Positions 13,355-26,223 are shown, counted from the first letter of the stretch. The stretch: DNA of 64,000 bases from Artemisia argyi (GCA_030686995.1 CM060691.1:90641055-90705054); one strand, 5' to 3'. Notes: generated by a model from the sequence alone, not told the origin. A program made the numbers and translations.

Positions 13355-15600
13355 GTGCTAGAAAAATAAAACTTCGATCGAAACCTTAGAGTTGTGATGC
13401 TAGTTGAATCGAAACTCTAATCGAAACATTTCGAGCGAGACTCTCCTCTGAACGAGATCCTCCTCCAAGTGAGACTCTCCTCCGAATGAGACTTTTCTCT
13501 GAACGAGAGTCTCCTTTGATCGAACACCTTCTTTGATTTGAACCTTGTAATTAAAACCGTGAGAATTCTTCGAGTGTTTACACAAAGAATGGCTAGCTGG
13601 TGGGTTTCTTTTGTTATGCTTAAGTACATGCATAATATATACATATTGGTATATGAAACGAGAGAAGTGGGAATTACCTCCGATGGAGACCTCCGAGGTA
13701 CCTCCGAACGAGTTTCTCTCCAATGGAAACCTTCGTTCGACGTAAGTACCTCCGATTGTGACTAGTTAGTACCTCCAATTGGGAAAAAAGTACTCCCAAT
13801 CGAAAACCTTGTTTGAAATACCAAGCACTTTCCTCCGATGGAGAACTCCGATCGAAACCCTTGTGGTCGGGTCACCTCCGAATGAGTTCCTCTGCAATGG
13901 AAACCTCCATTCGAAACTCTCTAGTGAGTACCTCCGATCATGACTAGTAAGTACCTCAAATCGAGAAAAAGTACTCCCATTCGAAAACCTTGTTTGAAAT
14001 ACCAAACACTTTCCTCCGATGGAGAACTCTAATCAAAACCCTTGTGGTTGGGTTACCTCCGAACGAGTTCCTCTCCGATGGAAACCTCCGTTCGAAACTC
14101 TCTAGTGAGTACTTCCGATCGTGACTAGTAAGTACCTTCGATCGAGAAAAAGTACTCCCAATCGAAACTCTTGTTCGAAATAACTAACTCCGATCGAAAC
14201 CCTTGTGGTCGGATTAACTCCGAACGAGATCCTCTCTGATGGAAATCTCCATTCGAAACTCTCTAGTGAGTACTTCCGATCAAGACTAATGAGTAATTCC
14301 GAAAAAGACAAACAAGAACCTCCAATTGAAACCTTTGATTCATAAAAATAAATATCCTATCGAAACCCTTGATGCGGCCTCCGATGGAGACCTCCGATCA
14401 AAACTCTTAAGATCCCCTCCGAACGAACCCCCTGGGGGTCAAGGATACTTCGATTGAAACTCTTGGAGTGACCTCCGATCGGGACCTCTGATCAAGAATC
14501 CTTGTGTTAGTAACATAAAAACTTTGAATAAAAATTTAAAGGTTAAGACATTCGATCAAAACCCTTGGTGTGGCCTCCGCTGGAGACCTCCCATCAAAAC
14601 TCTTAAGATCCTCTCATAAACAAAACCTCCGATGGAGACCTTCGAACTAAACATTCCTCCGATTGTGACCTTGAGGGTTCTCCAATCCAGACTTCTGTCT
14701 CAACAAATCTCACTTGGACCAAGACCTTGGTTATCCCCTAACAAGAGCCTCTTCGATGAAAAACCTATGTTTGAAACTCACTAGTAAGTACTCTGATCGA
14801 AACCCACAAACAACAAAGTCTCCAAATGAGACCTTCAAGTTACAACCTCCGAATGAAACCTTGGTCACGAGCTTCAGCTCCGATCGAGAGCAAGCTCCTG
14901 ATTGAAACCTTTGGTTCGTTTGTGTAAGGAAAGGTGAAATTAAAAAGTGAGGAGGAAATATCATATTTGCTTAACCAAACTTTACCTTTCCAAAATAAAT
15001 AGTTGGGCTCTTAACCGAGCCTCTGAACGACTAGGCCTCCGAATGAAATCTTGTCAATAAGATCTAAAAGAAAACCACTAACGGGCCTTATAAACGGGTC
15101 TCCGGACTAAACCCATTAGTAGCCCATGTAAATAAGGTCTGAACTAAATCCCTCTTCCTAGTATATAACTCCGGATGAGGGACCGTTTCGTCTTATTATA
15201 AGACCTCCGAACCGAACCTCCTTGGTTAACTCTGAATGAAATGAAGCCCAAAGTTTGTGATGCTAGTTGAATAAAAGCTCCGAACGAAAACCTTTGGTTC
15301 GTAAATAAAAACTTCAAATGAGAACTTGGGTTTGTGAATAAATCTCCAAACGAAATCCTTTGGTTTGTGATTAAAACTCCGATTGAAACCTAGAGTTTTG
15401 ATACAAGCCAAGTAATTACTCCAATTGAAATACTAATTGTGATGCCCAAACCCACAAATTGTGATTGAAACACTAATCGCGATGTCCAAACCCAAAAACT
15501 TCGTACGAAACCCTTCGATTTATGATGTTAGATCCGAACGAAATACTTGAGCGGGTAGGCAAAGAACTCTAACTTTAACCTCTGAATGAGATACTCAACT
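13355..15600. repeat. 2.2-kb array of TCCGATCGA-type motifs
   Basis: The stretch consists of degenerate 15-20-base units built on CCTCCGA(A/T)(C/G)GA and (A/T)CGAAAC(C/T)(C/T)T, repeated dozens of times. Between about 13710 and 14315 they form a higher-order repeat with unit starts near 13710, 13884, 14065 and 14226, that is 160-180 bp. Homologous modules on both sides join directly, across about 65-90 bp, in the second copy at 16.2-16.3 kb. The array therefore looks inserted or expanded inside the first copy. No family recognised. Confidence 0.75.
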
Positions 15601-16385
15601 GGTGAGACATATTTCAAAGTCTAGTACCAACTCTTTGGCAACGCATTAATACTAAACTGGGGGCCATGATGAGGTACATGGTCCAAAATTGTTAGTAGAT
15701 TCGAAAAATCTCTTGGCCTCAGAATGAAACACTCGGATGGATGAGCAACCTTTCTAATTAGCCCAGAACTTCAGCATGGAGGCACAATATCGACATGATC
15801 CAAGCGACTAGAAATATAAGGAACATCACTTCGGGAAGTGGATTCAGGTTTAGTCTTGACTATCGAGACATGGCGTACAATTCACCACCAATATGAGGTA
15901 TGAATTACCAAGAGGGAATCGCCATCCGAATCGATATTCTTCCCATCGCACCACTAACACTTTTATAGTCAAGGGGAAAGTCTCTCATCAATCTCATCAC
16001 CTTCTTCGTTTCATGGCTCACTAAACCCTGCTTCAGAACTTCTCTTGGTCAGTCCCCACTTTTTGGTTACATCGGAAGGCTCTTGCAGCTTAGTAGAGGT
16101 TTTTTGCTTGGTCACTGCCTTAGCCTTTGCAACCACTTGGTGATCAGGTCAAGTGGCAATAATCTCCTTCGGAGTAGGTGCGTGAATAGCCAAATCTTTT
16201 GGAACAGGTGAAATAGTATAATTAGTGACCCACTCTTGTATTGGAAATTATTGGCATTCTTGGAAACTCTTTCACCTCTGCTCGAGACATTCTAATGATC
16301 AGAAAAAATTCTCTGAGTCTAGTACCAAATCTTTGGTAATACGTTAATACTAGACTGGGGGGACATGATGAGGTATGGTCTCCTC
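15597..16385 (-). pseudogene. Degenerate coding module, copy 2
   Basis: Two blocks resemble copy 1. The block at 16040-16245 parallels 13029-13350 (the minus strand contains TKQK and a weak KEIIAT). The block at 16313-16385 parallels 15597-15690, around the shared phrase GTACCAA.TCTTTGG. On the minus strand a start at about 16290 reads MSRAEVKEFPRMPII before a stop. The reading frame is broken in several places. The copy is useful mainly because it shows the arrangement without the motif array. Confidence 0.45.
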
Positions 16386-16440
16386 CGGATACTTTGGAAG
16401 AGACAATCACAATTAGTCCTTAATATTTCTAAGATAAATC

Positions 16441-16560
16441 TACTCTATGATGGAGCAGTGCCAGCTCATGATGCATAGTGATGGAGCAGTGTCTGCTCAG
16501 GAGGCATAGTGATGGAGCAATGTCTGCTCAGGAAGCATAGTGATGGAGCAGTGCCTGCCG
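16441..16560. repeat. 34-bp tandem repeat (about 3.5 units)
   Basis: The unit contains GATGGAGCAGTG and CTGCTCAGGA followed by GCATAGT. The open minus-strand frames overlapping it are by-products. Confidence 0.8.
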
Positions 16561-16776
16561 CAGCTGTGCCTGCATAGGTGCTGGTACAATAGCCACTGAC
16601 ATACAAGTACAATGATGTACAAATGAGCACAGAGGCTTTGGTCCACAACCGGTACTTGTAGCATAACGACAACTTGGACCTCGAGGACCACGCCTGACAC
16701 TCATCAGCAATATGTGTGTTGCCCCTAGAAGACAACTTAGTCTCCACAATCCTTTTGTCGTGGGGCTAAGCCCAGG

Positions 16777-16788
16777 TATTATAAAAGG
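16777..16788 (+). promoter_or_regulatory. TATA box of an LTR-like fragment
   Basis: TATTATAAAAGG is followed by a short leader with CT-rich DNA, ACACCGGAGC and a CCCGGGGCGAGC block ending in TTATTTCAG (about 16960). This layout resembles the promoter/R-U5 part of plant gypsy (Tat-like) LTRs. Neither LTR end is identifiable. Confidence 0.4.
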
Positions 16789-17099
16789 AGATGTTCACAC
16801 ATATGAACACACAGACTCCATTCCTCACTCACCTCTCTTACTATCTGTCTCTAGTTTCTCTCACTAAAACTTATGCCAAGCATATACTTATTCTCACACC
16901 GGAGCTTGGTCTCGGATTAAAAACCCGGGGCGAGCTAACGGTGTTCTTTCTTATTTCAGCCTAGAGACGAAGGAGCAACTGCAAGACTTCCTCAAGAGCA
17001 ACTACGAGGCCTCTGCAGGAGCAGCTGCAGAACCTCCTGAGGATCAGGGCTGAAGAGCACTTACGGAAATTTGCTCAAACATATTACACCACCCATTAC

Positions 17100-20000
17100 T
17101 GCTAATTACGCAAGAGGCTGCTACAAACTTTTAAGAGTAAGAAGGAACAATGAAATTCTATAAATATATGACAAGGATCTAAATCACCAAAGTGACCAAA
17201 CTATCAACTAATTTAAGGTAAGCAAACTTCATTTTGACATTGTTTTCTTGTAATCCAATATATATTTTCAACCATACTAAGATTCTTAAATTTATTTTTT
17301 GTAATGCAAAACTAACACAACGCAACTAAACAATACATTCTCACTCAACATATCAATCTTACATTTGTCCTTCATGTTAAATCTTAAATGTACACAATGT
17401 ATGTCAGAATAAAATTATATATTAGTTTAAGAGTAGAGAAATTACAAAGTGAGTTATTGTTCTTGCATACATATTAAACTAATCGTCTTCGTCATCAATC
17501 TCCTCTCTGAACTCATTTCATCTTTAGATTCCGGATATGCCCCTATGCTCATGATCATAAGAAATACATAAATTCAAGATCTAATGTTGACCTACACTCA
17601 GTTTCAGTCTATCAAAAGTTCACATAGCTCAGTTTACACGTTACATACCCCACCCCTTTTTCCAAGTTCACATAACAGTGAAGAAATGCACCTTCAATAT
17701 TTGTATATTCTTCTTCATATCCTGACAATAAAAGGTCCATGATATTTACTAATCAATAAAAGCAAAGACCACTTTACAATGAATGACATAACATGTAAAA
17801 TAAGAATAATTTGACCACACATGTATGGAATAATCGCAAACTTTAAACGGGTTGGGTCTTGGGTGACACCCACACCTAAATGAGAATCACTAATTAGTTC
17901 GCAAAACTTCAACATGATATCATAAGATAATGTGATTAGTTGTCAAATTAACTAAAGGAAAGCACCAAACTAACTAAAGCTAGTTAAAACGTTAGTAGCA
18001 CCTTAATTATATTTCACATACTTTAACCAAATGTCAGGTTCATATGGACATATAGGACTGGAACACCCAAACATTAATCATTCTACCACCATTGATATCA
18101 TTCTACCATCATTGATTCATTGATACCGAGAAGGTTTAAACTACCAAAGATGCTTATATATGTTTAAAAGGTCAAATAACCTAAAACATTATTAAATATG
18201 CACATTGTTTCATATAAATGAATTTAAACAAATACAGTTTTGAGTGTATTTATATAATCGTCATCAATAATACATCATTAAATCTCCAAACAAACAATTA
18301 AAACTGAAAAATCGAGAGTCCGAATAGTACCTTTCCCATCCGAACTAACAGTACACACTGAAAAATATGTCATTAATGAATCCTATCACATGTGGAGGCA
18401 ATTTTCCAAATCGCCCTAAGCTTAGTTTTATCACCATCATCTGGTTCGAATATGTCTTATGCCGTCTCATCCTACTCACCCATGTTCCAAGCAACATAAG
18501 CTACCTGATGAAAGGAAAATAATTTTTTAATACCAATATAAAAGTAAGGAAATATGCATGAGTGATTAAAGTTATCTTCTGACCAGTGGTGCCATTTCTA
18601 GAGATGTTGTATCAGCGAGTGTCCAATTTCCATATACAGGTTGTTAAGCATTTTCCATACACAGGTTGTTAAGCATTTACCAATAAGTTAATGATTCATA
18701 AGGATCCAGGGAGATATGCCAATTTGGTATGTAAAGTAGATGCTTTACAATTAGCATATCATATATCAGCAGTATCAAAGTGTATTCAAAACTCATACAA
18801 CCTCTTATATAAAACATAAACTGATTTGACGTATCCTAGTTCAACATTACCATGGTATGAAGTGTAGATACAAAAGCGTCTAACCTGTTAAAATTATCAC
18901 ATCAACATAAATATACAATAATCAAAGTTGCTCAAACTTAATGAGTAGTTACCTTACAACACTAAGTATTTAATGCATGAAAAGCTATCAATAAAAATCG
19001 ATGACTATACTCATGAGAAGTAACCAATTAAGCAATAGATATCTAAAGTCCAGACAATTAAAAGAGCTTGGCTTACAAAAAACAGCAAAAGTTTATTTTT
19101 AAAAGGATATAAACTCACATTTCTTGGGAGAAAAGGACTCATCTCTCGCACATCTAATCATTAGGAATGAAAAAAAACGCAGGCCATGGTTTGTTAGGTT
19201 GGAATGTGTTATCTACATTATTAGACATGCAAATTAATGTCCGTGTAAAGTGTTGCCTTCTGATGAATGTGTACAAACCTCGTTGTCAAGTACTAAAAAA
19301 ATGTGTACTTGCATATATTTGTTAAGTGCCCAATGAAAAAATGTACCAACATCCATGCTTGCGTCATCTAAGTCTTTAAAGCGGCCCATGTTTTATCGCT
19401 TTTTTTATGGTATAATCATTATCAGATGATTGCTTCAACCCTCTCAACCTCTTTGACCTGAAACTCCAATTACAATCGGTCTGTTAGAATAAAATTTTGG
19501 AATGTTTGGGATGGCTCACTCAAACTGTTTCTTGTAAACTTGATTTCACTTATTTAAATTGTTGTATACAAAGGGGTAGTTTGGGATTGCTTATAAAAAC
19601 TGTTTATAAAGGTGCCCTTTTTCTAATTGGTTTCAATAAACAATCCTGGAAAGTCCCTTTAAATGTAACAATTTAACCAACCAATCACAAACAATCAATT
19701 TCCCTTAATAATTAGTTCCATTCCCAAACAGCCCATATAAGCATCAATTTCAATAAGCTATCCAAAAATGTCCCTTTATAAGTTGTTTCAGTAAGCCATT
19801 GGAAACAACCCGTAGAAATGCATTAGTAAAGTAAGATAGACAGTGCTAAGAATTCAAGTTGCATCTAATTTACTTACCCCTTTTTCTCTTGTTATATAGA
19901 CGTGACCAAATTTTCCATTACCTGTGTCTTCGCCGTTGTAAATTCTGCATTTTAAGTTTTTTTATGCGCTTGTCTGCAAAAATGCATCAAGTATAATGGG

Positions 20001-21814
20001 TCACAAAACAATATGAAAAAGAATAAAATTCTTACTGTATACCATTAGATTAATCAATGTGCTTGGAAACACAACTTAAAGACTATAAATTCAAAGCATT
20101 AGGGTACTTTTGAACATGTGCTTGGAATCAACATCATCTCTTGGTTAAAGGAATCATCATGTGCTTTATTTTTGTCCTACAAATGACAATTACCCAAACA
20201 CAATTTATCAAACAGTTGGTGTGCATTAGAAACATACATAGAACATAGACTACAAATAACCATTTCATCAATCCAAATCATCTACCTTGTTAATCTTCCT
20301 CAATCACATTCTACCTACAAAAACTACAAATAACCATTTCATCAATCCAAATCATCTACCTGGTTAATCTTCCTCAATCACATTCTACCTACAAAAATAA
20401 ATTATTCTATAATCAATCGAAATATATCATGGTGATTTTCCCCCACAAAAATTTTGGGTTCTCATTAAACACAAATAAATTATAACATAATCAATCGAAA
20501 TATATCATATTGGATACTTACCAATTCGTCCATATTGACAGCGCACAAATCACTGTATTTAACCAATATTTCTTGCAATTGTGTCAATGTTTTTTGAACC
20601 GGAGAGGAAGATATGCTTTTGAAAGGATCTTGTACATATTATGGAAATGATTTGTATAACGTGTATACATTAAACATGTTGGAGAAAGTTACGCTTATTT
20701 GATTCAAATGATGAATCAAAATAAGAAGTGTATGAAAGAAGCTCTTTGACCAGGCATTCATTGAGGATGCATTTGATTTCCATTCATTGAGAATGGCAAA
20801 ATGGCATTGACCAAAAATTCAGTTTTTCACTTTACCATTTTTACATTATAAGTAGTTAAGATATTTGTATTAATTTTGCAATTAATTCAATACATACACA
20901 TAAGGCTTAAAAATTCAGCTATCTTCCTGAAAATTAAATACAAAACATTGTAACAGCACCAATTCAAAATATTGTAACAGCACATACTAATTCAAAACTT
21001 ATACTAATAGCCTCCAACACATTTAAAACAAAATTAAGATACATCGTATATAAACCTCCTCACTCTCGTTACATCCGCACACACACAAAGATTTTATAAC
21101 CCGTAACTCTCTTTTCTCTACTCCAAACCACCCTCACTATAAACCATCATCAACAGGCACCAACAAAATCCGCCACCTATTGTCGTAACAATAACCAGCA
21201 ACCACCATGCCGCCAACTGCAAAAATAGCCACCAATCCGCCACCTACTCTAATTCATTGCTCAAATTAAATAAATAAATAAAAGTGTATCGTTACATTAT
21301 TAAAAAACACTCAAAAACTCAAGAGATCTCAAGTTTTATTAAATAAAGAGAAGATCTTTAAAGATCTTTAGAAACCCATCATCGATCTTTACCGGACATA
21401 ATAACGGAGTGAAAGAGAAATGAGATATAGATTATCTCTTGTGTGTTGTGTGTTGTGTGTTGCTCGGCAATCAGCAGAAAAGATGGAGGTAATGATATTG
21501 ATTGTTCAACTTGGTTACAAACCTTTTTTGTGACTGCGATAGAGAGAAGTATGTGTTGGGAGGTTAGTGAAATGATTTAGGGTTCATTAGTGTGAGAAAA
21601 ATTATGAGGTAATTTTATATATCCAGGTTAAAAAAGTATTGGACTTTGGTTTAAAGATGGACTTATTTCCCTCCGAAATTTTGTGGGCCAAGGTGATAGC
21701 AAATGGTTTTGGACTATAGTTTCAATTGAGCCGAAAAATATTGCTGAGTATGGTTGGGCTGATTTTTTTAACTACTATGGTTAATAGTAATATTAGGCTT
21801 AATTTCTATAAAGT
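17100..21814. other. Gene-poor AT-rich stretch
   Basis: No convincing coding region. A weak coding-like piece lies on the minus strand at about 18383-18510 (reads IFEPDDGDKTKL), with stops on both sides. Other contents are short duplications, fragments resembling GTTTGGGATT-type MITEs near 19500-19800, and pyrimidine-rich DNA near 21060-21250. It may be eroded intergenic DNA or a dead gene. Confidence 0.5.
20250..20397. repeat. 74-bp direct tandem duplication
   Basis: Two adjacent copies contain AACCATTTCATCAATCC and differ at one base (TACCTTG versus TACCTGG). Confidence 0.9.
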
Positions 21815-22751
21815 GCTTTATGGTTGGGTTTTTTTTTTTTTTTTTTTTTTGTGCAAAAGGTGAATGTATTATATTTAATTTCCAAAAATTTACATCATAA
21901 GAATAGGAACTAAGATTTTGGACATCCCCAAAATCTTGATACAAACAGAAACAGATACTACAACATATCCTATCTATTACAACATATCCAATATCAGATA
22001 GAACTAGCACCCTATATCTGATAACAATGTTCTCAGATGTAGACCAATCAGAGCAACATTTGATTCTTTTTTAAGTGCACCAAATGCATCATACCAATAC
22101 CAAGTATTAGCAATCATACTCTTCATCAATTCACCAATATTGCACCTACCATCTAGCTACATTTCCTCTTCTCCATTCTACCCAACCACTCAACCTACCA
22201 CCACAGTAGACAAGGTAGAATGAAGAGAGGCTTCACTAGGCACCCATAACCCATCCATGGTGGGGCTCTGCCAAACAACTTACATTTCCCTCCAAAGGAA
22301 GGCTTCAGTTGTTTGGGAACACACTCCCACAATGATGACCAACCATTACCTCCTTGATGGTATATTGGGTGGACCAAGAAGGATCATCTTTCATTCCTCT
22401 CTATTCCACCCATCATATACCATCCCCCCAGCCATTTACCCTTCACAGTGGAAGACCCTACTTTATGGTACATTCCAACTGATAGAGACCTCCTACTTAG
22501 CCAAACAAGATTGACCAATTCCCCCTAGGCCAAATTGGCACAATCAAGAGGTTATCATAGGTACAGTCTTACAGTATAGGAACTCCAAGATACAAGGTAT
22601 CTTACCACTGTAATGGCCTGATAAAGAAGACTACATCAAATAATAATGAGATTTGATGCTTATACTCAGATTACCCAACATTCCTTTAGCTTCAGAAGAG
22701 ACCATCTGCTTCATACTATACTTGCAATACTACTCACATCATGTTGTAGCT

Positions 22752-24540
22752 TTATTCAATTTCTTCCATTAAACTTCTGCAATCCTTTTTGACATTCATC
22801 ACAACTCTCCATTCTTTTTCAATTGCCTCAATTTGTGCAGACTTCCTCACTGTCAAACTTGACAGTTTTAGTCTAATGTGATTAGTCACACTAGCCAATA
22901 AATCTTTGAACTCTCTTCTTTCATTAGTGAACAATCTTTTATTTCTTTCATTCCAAATGTAGTATACACAGGCAGCAAGAACAATCCTTCTCAACACACT
23001 TCTTATTGATCTGTTATGCTTCACATTAGTCATATCTCTCACAATATTCTCCCAAGTATCAGAGATCATTTGCATATTAGACCTTTTCAGGATACCACTT
23101 ATTAAGCCTGTCTTGGGTTGATAATCTTCCATTAACAGCAATCCACATCATGAATGAGTGTTTAGGAGTGCAATTAGAGAACCAAATAAGATCACCCCAT
23201 TCCACTTTAGGACCACTAATTCTCCAATCTTTCCATGCTCTCTTGGTTGAGTAATTAACATTGCTTCCATCACTGGTGCACCAGAATACTCTATCTTTTA
23301 ACCCCTCTGTTAAGCTCGGCATGTTGATTGTTTGTAAGATTGGGTAATCAGTACTCCAATTAGAAGGCCAACTCCACTGACCATTATGTACTATATCACT
23401 GACTTTACTTGATGAGTCCAGTCCAGCTTGTATCACAACATCAGTAGGAATAAACTTGCTCAAAGGTTCAGGCCCCCACCACATGTCATGCCACAAAAAA
23501 GTATTATTTCCATCCCCAATTTTACTTGTAACATGTTTCCTCATTCCATCTCTGATTGCCATTAACTGTTTCCACCCTGCACTTGAATTATTCTCACAAT
23601 TATAACTCCAAACACTTTCACCTTTTAGTCTTTCCATACATATCCATTTGACCCATAATGACTTTTTATTGCTAGCTATGTTCCACAAATGCTTAGTCAT
23701 CAAAGTTTCATTCCATAACTCCAAATCCTTGATACCCAAACCACCTTCATCTTTGGGTTTACATACTTGTTTCCAGGCTATTTTAGCTTTACCTCTTGTT
23801 AGCTCACCTTGACACCATAAGAACCCCTTCAACACTTTGTTAATATCTTTGATCACAGCTTTAGGTAGTATAAAAACAGAAGCCCAGTAAACATGCATAG
23901 ATGACAGGATGGACATGATAAGTTGAAGCCTACCAGCATATGACAGCATCTTATTTTTCCAATTAGAAACTTTTGTTTTTACCTTATCAATCAAGCACTT
24001 ACAGTCAGTGTAAGTCAATTGTTTGGTTATGAGTGGAACTCCAAGGTAAGAAACAGGTAAGGTTCCAATTTTGAAAGGAAGCATATCCAATATATGTTGT
24101 TTTATATGATCTTGAACATTTCCAAAAAACACTGTACTTTTACCAATATTAGGATGAAGACCAGAGATAGAGCTAAACTTATCCAAAGCCTCTTTGATTA
24201 CCTTCACTGAGTTGACATTACCATGGCAGAGAACCAGTAAATCATCAGCAAAACATAAGTGTGAAATCTGCAGCTCTTTACACCCCCAATGATATTTAAA
24301 TTTGCCATTTTCTCTGATTTGTTGCTTCAAAATGAGACTGAAAGCTTCCATTACAAGAGTAAATATATAAGGTGAGATTGGGTCACCTTGTCTAAGTCCT
24401 CTTCTTCCCTTGAAGTAGCCAATCCTTTCACAGTTGACATTAATTGTAAAAGCTGCAGACCTTATACACACCATAATCCAATTGATCATTAAAGCTGGAA
24501 ACTTGAATGCATGGAGAATACTTTCCAAAAAAGGGGGCAA
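22752..24540 (-). pseudogene. LINE reverse transcriptase, C-terminal part, frameshifted
   Basis: The first open block, 24540-23077 (487 codons, no upstream start because of truncation), contains GLRQGDPISPYIFTLVMEA and the catalytic FADDL. It goes on through the thumb (YLGVPL, LSYAGRLQLI, WCQG) to a zf-RVT-like region (FWCTSDGSNVNYSTKRAW). It ends after NKWYPEKV. The second block, 23141-22752, continues the protein C-terminus (SVLRRIVLAACVYYIWNERN) in another frame. The Cys/His-rich centre expected between them is missing, which implies an internal deletion with a frame change near 23080. Non-LTR reverse transcriptase ORF2; dead copy. Confidence 0.92.
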
Positions 24541-24543
24541 AAG

Positions 24544-24612
24544 TGGAGATGCGGGGAATCGAACCCCGTGCCTCTCGCATGCGAAGCGAGCGCTCTACCA
24601 TGCGAAGCGAGC
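24544..24612 (-). pseudogene. Partial tRNA-Ala (anticodon CGC) at LINE 5' end
   Basis: From 24601 to 24544 the minus strand matches a plant tRNA-Ala from the D arm to the discriminator base: GGTAGAGCGC, anticodon stem-loop CTCGC-TTCGCAT-GCGAG (anticodon CGC), T arm GGGGTTCGATTCCCC and acceptor CATCTCCA, then CTTTT. The first 15 or so nucleotides of the tRNA are absent. In their place is a second copy of the anticodon arm (GCGCTCGCTTCGCATG), joined at an ATG shared by both sites. It cannot fold as a tRNA and is not a gene. Confidence 0.85.
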
Positions 24613-25245
24613 GCTTTATGGTTGGGTTTGGATTTATTAATTCGCAAGGTTGATTATTCCACATGGATAGATTTGGTATTTTAACGGCAAAGTGACTACG
24701 GGTTTTTGTACGGTGTCGTTTATTTGAGTTTAAAGTTGTATTTCACGGACACATGTATTTATTTATCTCAAAGTCTAAGGGAAGGTTGGATCATGACTTT
24801 TGGAGATACTTGTTTGGGCATTCATTTATAGTGATTAAGACTTTGATCGGATTATTGGGCTTGTGTTATAACAGGATTTTAGGCCTGGAGATTGTAATAG
24901 AAGGTTGTTTAGGCTGAAATTATATTAGAAGAATTTTTGGGCTGCCATTTTATTGTCTAATCCGATTAATCATCGATTAATCCAGCCTAGACCGATTACA
25001 AGCTACAAGGTGGTCGACCGCCTTACTACCGATTCACAATTTTTGCAACCTTGAATAAAACCCAAAAGAAAGCCAAATCCGAACCAATTTATTTAAAAAA
25101 TCGATAATCCGAAACTGAAAAAACCGAAACCAAACAGTTACAATTATTAGAAACCGAATTTATTAGAAACCGAACTTTTTGACTGTTTCACAAAAAATAA
25201 CATTACAAAACATAATTTCTTCGAGTTCAGTGACACCTCCTAGCT

Positions 25246-25734
25246 TAGGGGTGTTCATCGGTTCGGTTTTCAGGTTTGTGGGTTAAATGGTTCGGGTTCA
25301 TCGGTTTGATAATTTTTAAAGTCACAACTAAAGCCAGACCAAACCAATTATAAAACGGATAAAATCAAACCATACATCAAATTAAAATTCGGTTTGGTTT
25401 CGGTTAAAACCAAGAAAACAAAATTCAAGTAAACTTCACAATATAATCTAGAAATCATAAATAAAAGCTAAAAGTTTAAATAAGATTAACAAATCAAAGT
25501 TCTCATAAAATGCTCAATTAAATCAACAAAATGTTCCTCAACTTAACATAAGTAAATTAATGATAAAAGTACATGATAAATAAATTAACATATGTAAATT
25601 AAAAGGAATTTTTAAGAATCAAGTAAGTTAATTCACTTAACAAGATATGCATCATAATTTTGATTTAAAAAAATTTTCTTTTGTTTTAATATATTTTGAG
25701 ACTTATATGATAGAAACCATATGTATAAATTAAT

Positions 25735-25807
<73 letters not shown>

Positions 25808-25985
25808 ATTTTTTCGGTTTGGTTTGGTTGTTAAACTATACACCAAACCAAATATTAATTAAATAATTCAATTTGACTTCAAATCAAACCATACACGAAT
25901 TAAAAATTTTGGTTCAGTCTTATTTAGTTTCAGTCTAATTTATTTTCGATTTATTCGGTGTAAAACGAAACAATCAACACATCTA
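25246..25985. mobile_element. Non-autonomous hAT element (MITE-like)
   Basis: An exact 8-bp duplication TCCTAGCT (25238-25245 and 25986-25993) flanks a 740-bp non-coding unit. Its ends, TAGGGGTGTTCATCGG and, read inward from the right, TAGATGTGTTGATTGT, match at about 13 of 18 positions. The inside is rich in CGGTTTGGTTT-type motifs in both orientations and carries an (AT)n tract. Eight-base duplications and this terminal sequence are typical of the hAT superfamily. Confidence 0.8.
25738..25804. repeat. (AT)n microsatellite
   Basis: About 33 AT units inside the hAT-type element. Confidence 0.95.
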
Positions 25986-25993
25986 TCCTAGCT

Positions 25994-26179
25994 CCACCGC
26001 TAGTTACAAAAACTGTCATCAAATCCTGAAGTGTGTATTGCAACAACATTATGTTTTTTTTTTTAATAAAATATGTTCTTCTAATGAGACAATGAATAAA
26101 GGAGTCATCTAAATTTATAATGTAAAATTAAAAGCTGAAGTAAATTATTAGAGGATAAATACTTTAGAGTAAAATTAAG

Positions 26180-26223
<44 letters not shown>

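Larger units (their letters stand above)
21832..24612 (-). mobile_element. 5'-truncated LINE (L1-type) fused to tRNA-Ala fragment
   Basis: On the minus strand the insert begins with a tRNA-derived piece (24612-24544), continues with a truncated reverse-transcriptase frame and the LINE 3' region, and ends in a poly(A) tail, seen as a T run at 21832-21850. A 17-bp target duplication GCTTTATGGTTGGGTTT flanks it exactly (21815-21831 and 24613-24629), so the tRNA piece and the LINE entered as one unit. The LINE lacks ORF1, the endonuclease and the N-terminal half of reverse transcriptase. Confidence 0.92.

Noticed and set aside
13400..14315. Minus-strand frames in the motif array as a repeat protein
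   Set aside because: Frames are short, stop repeatedly, and the repeat period is not a steady multiple of three.
18383..18510. An exon of a host gene on the minus strand (IFEPDDGDKTKLRAIWK)
   Set aside because: Splice-like borders exist, but stops lie inside and no neighbouring exon or family could be recognised.
19480..19815. A MITE with GTTTGGGATT ends
   Set aside because: Similar words occur several times, but no matching pair of ends with a TSD could be fixed.
21768..22010. Minus-strand frame crossing the LINE poly(A)
   Set aside because: It straddles the target-site junction and the T run, so it cannot be an old gene.
24544..24612. A functional tRNA-Ala gene
   Set aside because: The 5' acceptor strand and part of the D arm are missing and replaced by a duplicated anticodon arm.
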